In this document: positions 10,434 through 20,575 of the stretch, one piece after another
Numbering within the stretch: position 1 is the stretch's first letter
Layout: the number at the start of each line of letters is the position of its first letter
Source of the DNA: Phymorhynchus buccinoides
Taxonomy: Eukaryota > Mollusca > Gastropoda > Neogastropoda > Raphitomidae
NCBI GenBank assembly: GCA_017654935.2
Contig: CM065712.1
Location: 16,249,073 to 16,313,072, forward strand
Length of the DNA stretch: 64,000 bases
Direction of reading: 5' to 3'
The notes under the pieces: generated by a model
The model's database searches: none
Seen by the model: the letters and a program-made list of their open reading frames with translations, nothing else
What the model was told of the DNA's origin: nothing
Position numbers and translations under genes: made by a program

Positions 10434-10612
10434 GCGCGGAAACTGTGGAGCATCATGAACTCCATGTCGGTGGAGGATTTCAAGGCAGTGGTGTTCCCCC
10501 AGCTGCTGGAGAAGTACCCCCACATCATTCCCCAGAGATTCTGCCAACCCCCTCCTCCTCCTTCCTGCGTTGGAGATGGGGAGGATGGAGAAGGAAGAAG
10601 AGGAAGGAAAAG
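10434..10612 (+). CDS. CARD-gene exon 3, copy A (second half of CARD)
   Basis: Acceptor with a T-run, TTTTTTTTAAATTCCAG, and donor AAAAG|GTGGGAG. It enters in phase 0, matching exon 2, and leaves in phase 2. It begins ARKLWSIMNSMSVEDFKAV, which corresponds to the xARxLLDxLxxxGxxAFxxF block of CARD helices 4 to 5, then helix 6 (PQLLEKYPHII). A Pro-rich run and an acidic/Arg-rich segment follow. Between A and B I see only two silent changes. If the GTGGGAG donor is not used, the frame would stop about 20 bases further at a TGA. The donor is supported by phase agreement with exon 4. Confidence 0.65.
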
Positions 10613-10734
10613 GTGGGAGAGTGGTCAGGAGTCTTGATTTTGTTTTCAAACTTTTAATGGTTGGTTATCTAATACTCTCCTCCTGAATTGACTGACAAAT
10701 GTGAGATTTAATTCAAGCATATTGTTTTCGCACA

Positions 10735-10776
10735 TACACGCACACACGCACGCACGCACGCACACGCACGCGCACG

Positions 10777-10840
<64 letters not shown>
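10735..10840. repeat. (CA)n microsatellite, copy A
   Basis: CACACA with CGCA interruptions at its left end, in the exon 3-4 intron. Counterpart at 29433-29544. Confidence 0.97.
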
Positions 10841-10842
<2 letters not shown>

Positions 10843-13329
10843 ACCAACAAAAAACACACCCCCTGTGTCAAAGAATATATGATGGGGTGGTAAAGGTATG
10901 GGATCGGGATAAGGAGGAGTTGATGAGGGATAAGGAATAAGGATTGGAGGGTGTTGATTGACGCACACACCATGCAGGCCAGGAACATATAGGCGGAAAC
11001 CAGACAGTTGTTTGCTTTTGTTTATTTACTAGGAAAGACAACCAGAAATAACAATGATTAGGTATGATAAGATTGTAGGCCTTGCGCCATAGCACTCAAT
11101 GTTAAACATGAGGAAATACACAGTCACAACAGTGGAAGGAGCTCACTGTATGACTTAAATAGCATGATTAAACTGACATTGACACAAGCCTAGCTGGGGT
11201 TTGGAAACATAACATAGGCTGGTTTTGCCTGACCCTATGTTTGCTTAACTCATACACAATCATTTGAGTTTATGTGAGTTAACCCAAACCAAGTATTGTA
11301 ACACTGACATCATCAGATGCTATGTTACTAAAAATAGACTACACATCAGAGTAGGCTGAATAAGATCAGTTTTTAGTGGAAAACTGACTAAAGACAAATG
11401 TAGGCCTATTGAGAGTTTATCATTGAAGTAGCAAGAAACTCAGTCAAAGGGAATGCCTTATTAATACTATAGTAGCAGTATTAACACAACAGCTAACCAT
11501 ACAATACATAGCTATCACACAAGTAGAAACTAATGGCTGTTCACATTGTGTGAAGCAATGACACAATAGCAATGACTGAATAAGTGCACATAGGCCTATG
11601 TGGGCTTAACTAAGTCTAATACACACCAGTAGCAATGATATGAGCTGAGTGTGTCCGTATCAGACTATCCCACATAGTAGGCCTATGGCTGAAACAGTGA
11701 TGAGTAGACCTACACGCATAGTATGGCATAAGCTTAGGTCAATAATATTAATAAGATGGAAATGAGCAAGATAGGCTTTTAAAGAATATAATGTAGGCAA
11801 AGTGCCCTTACATTGTTTACACAGTAAATCGACGTCACACATGAGTGGATGTGACGATGGAACAGAACGATCGGAATGTTCTAATTTTCAGTTTCTCAAC
11901 AACATGAACATTTTATGAGCTTCCTACAGTTAGCACGCTCAGCACATAATGTGTGGCCAGTTTTGACTTGGATTAATTGTGCATTGCTATGTATGGTCTG
12001 AGGGAATCAACTTGGTTGATTAGTTTCAGCAACCATTTGTATGTCTTCTGAGTGCTTTCCCTTGAGCAAAACTGACACACAAAGTAAGCGAAAGTTGAGT
12101 TGAAAATGTTAGAATTCATTACAGCTGTTGTGAAAACCCCACTGGGAAGTAGGCCTAGTACAGGGCGATAGAGTTAATGTTAAAAAAAAACACCTCACTA
12201 ATAATATTACTAATATGTGCAGGCAAGTTCAATCATTTTGATTTCTCCTACACATGCACGTGCCAAAATATAAACAATGCTGTAAACATCTGAGACTGTT
12301 CCAATGCACCCAAGAAAATCTAATAGGGTGGTAGGCTACATCTGATCTGCGTGTGTGAAGCTCTTCTATAAATGAAAATTCATTATCTGTGAATCTGATG
12401 CTTGGTGAGCGTCAGGTTGACTGCTAGGAGACACCCATTTCGAGTCAAATTTGTTACTTCTGCAGGTATATGTTTTGTTTAATGTTATATTTGCGTAGTA
12501 AAGATGAGTATGAAGCTGCTATTGTGAATTAAAGACTTTAATGGTAAAACATTTTTTTATAAAAAAATCTAATAGGGTGACGTGTGTATAGCCCTTTCTT
12601 GGATAACTGATAATATAATGTGTGTGCCCTTTTCTCACCTTTTTGCTTCTTTTTCTATGGTCACCTCCTGTGTCGTACAATTACGTCTGTATAAAAAAGT
12701 TGGTCACCACAACTCAGAAGAAGAAGAATCAACAGGTTAAAGGGAACTTCATACGCTCTATTAGGATGCAAACCCGCTCTGGAAAATGCCATAACATGGC
12801 TTTCAAGAATACCGATTAGCACAGACTGCAAACTCTTATCGTACTTTTTGTGTCACATTCTTTCAAATAAAGTGAGCCGATAAGTCATAATGTGCTAAAC
12901 TGCAACGTGGAGTTCAATAGAACGTGGTCTGCTTTCGGTGAAATCTCGTTTCGCCAGAGTTATAAAGTTATGACGTCATCCAATGAAGTCTTCTTCATCT
13001 GCCAATAATGTCCACCTGCCGTAACCGGCAATAACTGACATATTTTGGGGTTCAAAGAAAAATCACTGCGCAGGGAAGGGGGAAAACAGTCTTTGCTTGT
13101 TTCAGCATCTGTGGGTGACATCATATCAAGAATGTATTTCTGAAGAAATGACGTTGTAGGCGAAACACAATCACCGATGATTCTTCGGGCTGATAGAGAT
13201 CTTCAAATTTAAAATAATATATGTGTGAATGCTCAATTTATTTTGAAGAATGTGACACAAAAGGTAGGTAATAGGGATAGAGTTCCCAGTATGTGTTTAT
13301 CGATGTTCTAAAACCATGCTGTGGTGGTG
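10841..13329. other. Intronic non-coding sequence, copy A
   Basis: No gene recognised. Rich in TAGGCCTA words. Copy B carries about 310 extra bases here after the point equivalent to about 11916. Confidence 0.5.
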
Positions 13330-13679
13330 TTTTTTAGAACGTTTTTGCATCCAAATAATTGAGAACGGGACACTGCCGACTCCTGTCACATCTACACAGG
13401 GGATCAACCTGACACACACCAGTGAGTGCCCCTGTGGCACTGGAATCCAATCCCCAGAACACATCCTCCAAGAGTGCCCCACTTACCACGACATCGGATG
13501 TCAAACCTGGCCGGAAGGGATGGAGCTCCAACAGAAGCTGTGGGGACTCACAGAGGTGCTGAAAAAGACGACAGACTTCACCCTCATGGCCGGATTGGAG
13601 GGGGATTTAGGCATGGCCTGGGATCGCCAGAAGAAGAAGCATCCAAATAGAGCATACAAAGCCCCTTTAATTAATTAAA
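13330..13679 (+). pseudogene. LINE ORF2 C-terminal (zinc knuckle) fragment, copy A
   Basis: The plus-strand reading contains INLTHTSECPCGTGIQSPEH followed by ILQECPTYHD and WPEGMELQQKLWG. This is the CPCG...PEHILQxCP knuckle plus WPxGxxLxxKLWG tail typical of the C-terminus of RNase-H-bearing (I/Nimb-like) LINE ORF2. The endonuclease, RT and RNase H are absent. Counterpart at about 32350-32640, where one indel truncates the tail. Confidence 0.7.
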
Positions 13680-13790
13680 GAGCAATCTCACCGCTTATTA
13701 AAGAGTTTCAAAGTGTAAATTTCATGTTTGAAATTCGTAGCAGTGATATAAGATGTGTAAGGCCCGTAAATATATCTCTCTCTATCACAG

Positions 13791-13919
13791 GACCCATGGT
13801 GGTTGTGTTATCCTCCAGCTGGTATATAGTCACAACCTGATGCGTAGGACAAGGCTGTTCACTGTGGCCGCGCTATCCTGTTATTCATTGCCAGAGCCAT
13901 GATCCATGCAGCATCAACA
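13791..13919 (+). pseudogene. CARD-gene exon 4, copy A, disrupted
   Basis: Starts after the same TCTCTATCACAG acceptor as exon 4 in copy B and ends at AACA|GTGAGTG, but contains several small insertions and substitutions that break the reading frame. Nearby sequence to 14637 is similarly irregular relative to B. This may be true decay or poor consensus quality near a contig end. Confidence 0.55.
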
Positions 13920-13923
13920 GTGA

Positions 13924-14410
13924 GTGTGTGTGTGTGTGTTGTGTAGTGTGTGTGTGTGTGTGTGTGTGTGTGTCCGTGTGTGTGTGTGCTGCGTGTGCGG
14001 TCTGTGAGTGCGTGCGCGGCAGCGCGCGATTGTGTGTTGTGTGTGTGTATGAGTGTATAATGTCGCGTTATGTAATGTGTGTGCATGCGTGTGCGTTTGT
14101 GCATAGCGTGTTGTTTGTGCGTGTGTTGTGGTGTGTGGTGTGTTGTGGGTGTGTGCGTGTGTGTGTGTGTGTGTGTGTTTGTGTGTGTGGCGTGTGTGTT
14201 TGGTGTGTCAATTCACGTGGTGTGCGTGTGTGTGTTTGTGTGTGTGTGTGTGTGAGTGGGTGTTTGTGTGTGTGCTGATAGTCTGTATCAGTGTGCCAGG
14301 AATGACCGCTACCGCTATCATACCAGTCAAGTGTGTGTGATGCGTTTGTTGTGGTGTAGTGTGTGTGTGCTCGTGTGTGTGTGTAGTGTGTGTGTGGTGT
14401 GTGTGTGTTG

Positions 14411-14441
<31 letters not shown>

Positions 14442-14575
14442 AGTGTGTGTGAGTGTGTGTGTGTTGTGGTGTGTGTGGGTGTGTGTGTGTGTGAGTGTGT
14501 GGTGTGTTGTGTGTGTGTGTGTGTGGTGTGTGGTGTGTGTGTGGTGTGAGTGAGTGAGTGTGTGTGTGTGTGGCT
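13924..14575. repeat. Irregular GT-rich array, copy A
   Basis: GT runs broken by many odd bases, with two degraded echoes of the exon 4 end (about 14271-14335 and 14571-14612). It corresponds to the clean arrays 32923-33531 in copy B. Confidence 0.85.
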
Positions 14576-14637
14576 GATAGCCTGTATCAGTGCCCGAGTA
14601 TGACCTACAGTATTTGTTGAGGGGAACGCATAGTGTC

Positions 14638-15137
14638 NNNNNNNNNNNNNNNNNNNNNNNNNNNNNNNNNNNNNNNNNNNNNNNNNNNNNNNNNNNNNNN
14701 NNNNNNNNNNNNNNNNNNNNNNNNNNNNNNNNNNNNNNNNNNNNNNNNNNNNNNNNNNNNNNNNNNNNNNNNNNNNNNNNNNNNNNNNNNNNNNNNNNNN
14801 NNNNNNNNNNNNNNNNNNNNNNNNNNNNNNNNNNNNNNNNNNNNNNNNNNNNNNNNNNNNNNNNNNNNNNNNNNNNNNNNNNNNNNNNNNNNNNNNNNNN
14901 NNNNNNNNNNNNNNNNNNNNNNNNNNNNNNNNNNNNNNNNNNNNNNNNNNNNNNNNNNNNNNNNNNNNNNNNNNNNNNNNNNNNNNNNNNNNNNNNNNNN
15001 NNNNNNNNNNNNNNNNNNNNNNNNNNNNNNNNNNNNNNNNNNNNNNNNNNNNNNNNNNNNNNNNNNNNNNNNNNNNNNNNNNNNNNNNNNNNNNNNNNNN
15101 NNNNNNNNNNNNNNNNNNNNNNNNNNNNNNNNNNNNN
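14638..15137. other. Assembly gap (500 N)
   Basis: Exactly 500 N, a conventional scaffold gap of unknown true size. Copy A ends here. Confidence 1.
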
Positions 15138-15480
15138 GACAGGGTGGTTTGATGGAGGTGTTTATGGAGGGCTGTTTTGAATGCCTCCAATGACTGATTG
15201 GAGGCAACTTGCTCGGGCAGACTGTTCCACTGAGGGATAGTGCGGGGGGAAAAGGAAGATTTTCTGTACAGAGGTCTATGACTGGGGATGTCATATGATG
15301 CTGAGTGGGATTGACGGAGACCTTTCTTCTGCAGAGAGTTTGTAGGAAGGTGCTTAGAGTTGCTAGTGAGAAGTCATATGTGAAATTTGTAGAAAGTAGT
15401 GAGGCGGGCTTCAGTTCGTCGGGTCTGTAGACGAGACCATTTTAAGTTTTTGATGAGGTCTGCTGATTTTGTAGATAGAT
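15138..15480 (-). pseudogene. LINE ORF2 3' end fragment
   Basis: The minus strand reads SYDIPSHRPLYRKSSFSPRT, then IPQWNSLPEQVASNQSLEAF, then KTALHKHL. This is the standard C-terminal tail (xxxFFPRTIxxWNSLPxxV...SLExFKxxL) of CR1/Jockey-type LINE ORF2. Upstream, RRTEARLTTFYKFH is followed by an in-frame TGA, so it is broken. The 3' part is lost in the gap. Confidence 0.75.
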
Positions 15481-16324
15481 AATAGTCTCGGGCCACCCAT
15501 CTTGGGCCACCAGGCTTGCACCTCTATGGTTTGATACTTAGTCGTTGATCACAGGTTGAGAATCGCTCAGGAACAATATATGTGTCACAGTAGAAATCGG
15601 AATCCAGTACAATTCGGAATCCTACTAGTACAAATCGGAATTCCGATTTCTACTAGTACAAATCGGGATTCTAATTTCTACTGGCTTTTTTCTAGTACAA
15701 ATCGGAATTTCGATTTCTACTAACAGCCAGTAGAAATCGGAATCCAGTACGATTCGGAATCCTACTAGTACAAATCAGAATTCCGATTTCTACTGGCATT
15801 TTTCCAGTACAAATCGGAATTCCGATTTATAATAACAGCTAGTAGGAAATGGAATTCAGTACAAATTAGAATCTACATATTTTAGCAATTGTAAAAGAAA
15901 GAAAAAAAGAAGAAGACAGGGCATAATATTGATAACTGAGTACTCACTGAGTACTAAGAAGGAAGAAATTGTTGATCATTGTTTAAAATTTTCCATTGTG
16001 TGAATTGTAATAAGTAAATGAAGTTTGCAGCTCCGCTGCGACAAATTAGTTGTTCAGTCAATTGGTGCTTCACTTTTGACAGAGAGAGTACACCAGTGGC
16101 AGTATTTACAACTAAATTCAACGAAGCAAAGATGGAGGATCAGAAGAATAAATTGTACTAGCGCAACGCCTAGTATTGGCAATGCACCGTACTGGTAACG
16201 CCACGTACTGGTAACGCTGAGTACTGGTTTCGCCGGGTCCGCGAAATATTATTATTACTTTTGTCTCTCTCCCTCCTTCCATCTTTTTCACTCATCTCGT
16301 TCTACTACCCCCGGAACCTTACTG

Positions 16325-16640
16325 AGTACAGCAAATTTGAAGCGATTCGGTTAAGAAAAGGCGGAGTTATAAGGCCCCGTTTCCCCGATTCGCTTCCGGT
16401 TTGGCACACCGATAGTCACCGTCCCTGGTCAACTACCTACCAAGTGTGCAGGCAATCGGTCCAGAAATGCCGGAGATACGGGCGCCGAGAGTCCGGCGGA
16501 TACGCGTTTCGCGCATTTGCCAAACCGCGCAAATGACACGGCTGCCTCGGTTGCCGTTGCCATCGGCCCGTCAGGGCTCACAGCAAATTTGAAGCGATTC
16601 GGTCAAAAAACGGCGGAGTTATAAGGCCCGTTTTGCGTTT
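16325..16640. repeat. CpG-rich module flanked by direct repeats
   Basis: A ~55-bp unit (CAGCAAATTTGAAGCGATTC through GGCGGAGTTATAAGGCCC) occurs at about 16328-16379 and again at about 16580-16630. It brackets ~200 bp of GC- and CpG-rich sequence that stands out from its AT-rich surroundings. The right copy is followed by (CAGA)n and ACACACACGG. Probably part of a dispersed repeat; not recognised. Confidence 0.5.
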
Positions 16641-17019
16641 CAGACAGACAGACACACACACGGACACTTGGCTTTTTACTATATGATTCCCTTTTGGACG
16701 AAATGCTTGTCAGTAGTGAGTGTTCCCCGTGGGGATACCAGGGGGTCTTTTGCATAAATAGTTCCCCACCTTCTGGAAGTTCTGTGCTTGCAACTTCCTC
16801 TAATCTGTCACTCTCTTTGACTTTGACTTTTCCCTTTGCTTACTGTCATCTACTATCTTTCTGCCTTACCGGTCCATTCTCCTGCCTTTTTTTCACGAAA
16901 CACTTTCAAAAACATTTCCTCCAGCCGAAGTCGGACTTGCTGGGCCTAACTATTTCTTAGTTAGGCGCATAACGGCAGCATGACGCCTCTGCGCTCATAA
17001 TTGACAGGAAACTGTCTGA

Positions 17020-17200
17020 GCGATCGAAGAAGAAGAAGAAGAAGAAGAAGTAGTGAGTGGGAGAGAGAAAAAAACCCGGAAGGTGTGTGTGGGTGGGTGG
17101 GGGGGGGGGGGGGGATATGGAGATCAGAGAGAAAGAGATAGACAGAGAGGTAGGGAGGGGGCATAACAATAAATGTTATTAGTGTGTGTGTGTGTGTTTG
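17020..17200. repeat. (GAA)n, poly-G and GA-rich simple repeats
   Basis: (GAA)n at about 17026-17052, a 17-bp G run near 17098-17114, then GA- and GT-rich sequence. No gene. Confidence 0.85.
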
Positions 17201-17387
17201 CGCAATAACGTAGCTCATGAACTTTGATTTCCCTTGCAATTTTGTTTCTTTTCTTATAATATTGTAATATTGTTTCAAATTTTGTGGTTATGAACAGGGC
17301 TTTACTTAAATAATATTATTTTATGTATATTTGATTTGATTGTAGTGAGTCTTATGTGTATAATGTTAGCTTATTTGTGTTTTATTG

Positions 17388-17458
17388 TCTATGTAAAGCG
17401 CTTTGAGCTCCCTGCAAAGGGAATAAAGCGCTATATAAATGTTCAGTATTATTATTAT
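17388..17458 (+). mobile_element. LINE/SINE 3' tail with hairpin and ATT repeats
   Basis: AAAGCGCTTTGAGC followed by AAAGCGCTATATAAATG and (ATT)n is the conserved 3' hairpin tail of CR1/RTE-like retroelements and their SINEs. A related tail is at about 61343-61412. Confidence 0.6.
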
Positions 17459-17791
17459 TTGATCTATAGGACAGACAGTCATGAATATCAAAATAATACA
17501 ACAGCAACAAACAAAAGAAAAATACCAACAGTAAATCAGAGAGAGAGCTTTAGACAATTCGACATTTGTATTGTCATTACCAAAACAACTGTCTGATGAC
17601 AAGGGGGGTGGCAAAATATATCAACTTCATAACAAACAACAAATAGAAAGCACACAAAAATCATCATGCAACAAAAATAAATAAATAACACCACGTGAAA
17701 AGTCCGAAAAAGTAGAAATCATACTCTCATTCCGTGTACTTGGCCTACGTGTTGACTCAACTTCTCTTTTCTAACAACCTTCCATACATAC

Positions 17792-17839
17792 ACGCACGCA
17801 CGCACACAACGCACGCACGCACGCAAGAGAAACACACAC

Positions 17840-17880
<41 letters not shown>

Positions 17881-17893
17881 ACGCACACGCACA

Positions 17894-17947
<54 letters not shown>
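17792..17947. repeat. (CA)n microsatellite with CGCA variants
   Basis: Pure and interrupted CA dinucleotides; translations in all frames are low-complexity artefacts. Confidence 0.95.
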
Positions 17948-17950
<3 letters not shown>

Positions 17951-18481
17951 AATAACTTCGCAAACTGAATCGCTGTCACACAGAAAATCGTAGAAATTGG
18001 TTATCAACCGTAGTTCCGTAGTTTATAGTCAAATTCCGTAGGAACTACGGAAAATCCGTAGGGATAGACAGGTCTGCGGGCAGTGAGTGCCTTTTATTGT
18101 TTTACGTCCTCTTTGACTTTAAAAAGCCCATATGGGACATGAAGCAGTGGGCAGTGAGTGCTCTCAAAGATCAAAGTTATGCTCCTCCTTTTGTCTCTCG
18201 TCTCTTACAATTGTTGGAGAAGTGGATTCCAATTTGTACTGGATTCCGATTTCTACTGGCTGTCAGTACAAATAGAAATCGGAATTCCGATTTGTACTAG
18301 AAAAAAGCCAGTAGAAATTAGAATTCCGATTTGTACTAGTAGGATTCCGAATCGTACTGGATTCCGATTTCTACTGCGACATCTGTATGTAATGTGAGAC
18401 GCCCCTCTTTCGAAGTATTGTCTACTTTCTACACTTTTGGCCGTGTAGGCCTAATGTTGACGGGCTGCATTTCAGCCCGTG

Positions 18482-19247
18482 TAATGTATATGTTACGGCC
18501 CGATACGTATCTTGGCCCAATACGTATCGGGTGTCGCATGAAAATAGGTAGCTCGTAAAAATAAGTAGCTCGCTATTATGAGAGTCTGTATTTGCGACAA
18601 TAACAAATTTCACTTTTTCTGTACTTTAACCATTTATCTAACACTAACCCTAACCCTAACCCTAACCCTATCCCTAACCCTAGAAAAAAGTGAAATTTGT
18701 GGTTCATGCTCAATGTCGCAAATACACACTGTCATAGGTAGCGAGCTACTTATTTTTACGAGCTACCTATTTTCATGCGACATCGGAAACCTGGAAAACT
18801 TTCAACTTTTGTGGCAACAACTCACAACAACGTTATTCATAGAACCAGATATTCATTGGTTATTCATAGAACCGGATTTTCCCGGAGCAGACTGTTTCGT
18901 ATGGCTCCCCCCACCTGCGTGCGCATCTCGACCCTTCCAACGGAAGTGTCGCCATCTTAGTCAGATTTGTGTGTAAACAGCATCGATCTGGCATTTTTCA
19001 AACAAAGTTACTGACTAAGATGGCGGTCTCCCATAATATGGCACGCTCCTTGTGGCCGGATATGACGACACGTCGGGCCGACCAATACGTGACGGTCCAG
19101 CCTGATAGAAAACACACCTTTTTTTCTCTATTGGGCCTGGCCTGATAAGGTGTTTCGTATTGGTCTGGCCCAATACGGAACTCTCCATTGGGCCACGGCC
19201 CGATACGTATTGGGCCAAGATACGCATTGAGCCGTAACATATACATT
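18482..19247. mobile_element. Fold-back element with telomeric tract in the loop, copy B
   Basis: The left arm (18482-18625) reads TAATGTATATGTTACGGCCC, a palindromic ATACGTAT block, CGCATGAAAATAGGTAGCTC, then CAAATTTCACTTTTT. The right arm returns the same in reverse: GTGAAATTTG at about 18690, GAGCTACCTATTTTCATGCG to about 18782, then, after an extra ~410 bp, CCCGATACGTATTGGGCC and GCCGTAACATATACATT. The loop is the (CCCTAA)n tract. The 410-bp block is either an insertion into the right arm or a loss from the left arm. No ORF of note. Confidence 0.65.
18641..18682 (+). repeat. Interstitial telomere-like (CCCTAA)n tract, copy B
   Basis: Short run of CCCTAA with the same CCCTAT variant as copy A, in the loop of the fold-back element. 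Confidence 0.85.
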
Positions 19248-19271
19248 CTACAACAAACCCCATAGAAAGTA

Positions 19272-19489
19272 TAGGGGAAGACGGGGTAAAAAGCGCATGG
19301 GCGGGTAAGAAGCCCACCCCAATTATCTCATGAAATAAAGAAAATTTCAGTCAAATTTGCCCATGAGACGAATGCCAGACATTAACGCTCGTCTCATGGG
19401 CAAAATGAGACTGAAATTTGCTTCATTTCATGAGATAATTGGGGTGGGCTTCTTACCCGCCCATGCGCTTTTTACCCCGTCTTCCCCTA
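19272..19489. mobile_element. 214-bp near-perfect hairpin MITE in copy B only
   Basis: Begins GGGGAAGACGGGGTAAAAAG and ends with its reverse complement. The two arms of about 105 bp are nearly identical, so the whole element is one hairpin. TA is present on both sides (19272-19273 and 19488-19489). Copy A has an uninterrupted TATACCGACGTCAA at the same site, which defines the insertion cleanly. Type: Tc1/mariner-like MITE by TA target; no coding sequence. Confidence 0.85.
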
Positions 19490-20575
19490 CCGACGTCAAC
19501 TTTCTACAAAAATCCCATAGAATGTACACATTCTACATTATAGGCTGTGGAATGTATACATTCTACGCGGGTCAACATTCTATACGACACAGGCTCTGGT
19601 AAAACGGGTAAGATCAGAATGGTCAGCTCATTGACAGTGGGCCCTCGAGAGAAGAAGAAGAACGCAGAGTTCTTTCAATTTTTAGTTCTTTTTTTCTTTT
19701 TACCGGAAGTAAAAACTTTCGGTTAAATAGCCTGCATTCTATTTTGCTACTGGCCACTACCTAAAAAATATTTTAAATAAAATGCACTCTTCAGTCTCGT
19801 TCTGCAATGAAGTTGGTCTACTCAAACGGGATTTCCCGGTTGATGTGTTTTAGAGGCCTTGTAAGGGTTTACTTGATAACATTATAGCTGCTGTTCGAAT
19901 CCCAAGAAACAAATGTACGAGAAAACAAAAGACCCCCCCCCCCCCCCCCCCCCCCCCCCCAAGAAGTTTATAGAATCAAACTCGAATAAACAATTTTTGC
20001 TATTTATACTTGTAAAATGCAGAACAAATCCAAGTATTTGAATATTAAATGTTTGTAGATTGATTGCTAGTAACCTTAACGAACCTCTTGTGCAGACGAT
20101 CTGTAGAGACGGTGTACAGAACTTTCGTGGACTAGGACAGGTAGGCCTAGTAACAAAGACACTGTATCTAAGCTTTCGGCTAGCAGTAGTAGTAGAATAG
20201 GGATTAATCAAGCCGTCAAGCTTTTTTTTTACTAAAAGACTTGTGTCTGTTTGTCAACAAAGACAGCTTGCCGGGTACGTATTTATTGTTTTGTTCAAGA
20301 CTGAATATTGATCGGTCTATGGATCGGTGCAGGGCATCAGCCACTGTGCAGTTCGTCAATTGACAGTGAATATACAGTTAGTAAACGGCCAGAATAGGGA
20401 TGGGGTCTGAAGCAGGGTTGGGGTAGAGTTAGAACAAGAACGAAAAAGCCTCAAATAACTCGCACAGGTTGTTGTGAGCATTTGGGAAGCATCGTCTTTC
20501 GCTAACTGCACCAAAACTGTAGGCAGCCATTTTGATTGTTTACAGCTTACACACAGGCTTTCGTTTTTGTTCTTT

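Larger units (their letters stand above)
15584..18380. mobile_element. Element with inverted subterminal repeat blocks
   Basis: The left block (15584-15880) and right block (about 18222-18380) are inverted copies. Both ends begin GTCRCAGTAGAAATCGGAAT and are built of short palindromic words such as AATCGGAATTCCGATT and ACTAGTACAAATC. No transposase is seen between them. The middle holds a CpG-rich repeat, a LINE/SINE-like tail and CA/G-rich simple repeats. The pairing of the blocks is seen; that they bound a single element is inference. Confidence 0.55.

Noticed and set aside
14590..15190. Apparent ORFs across the N runs (also 62407-63457)
   Set aside because: They are products of translating N; no sequence supports them.
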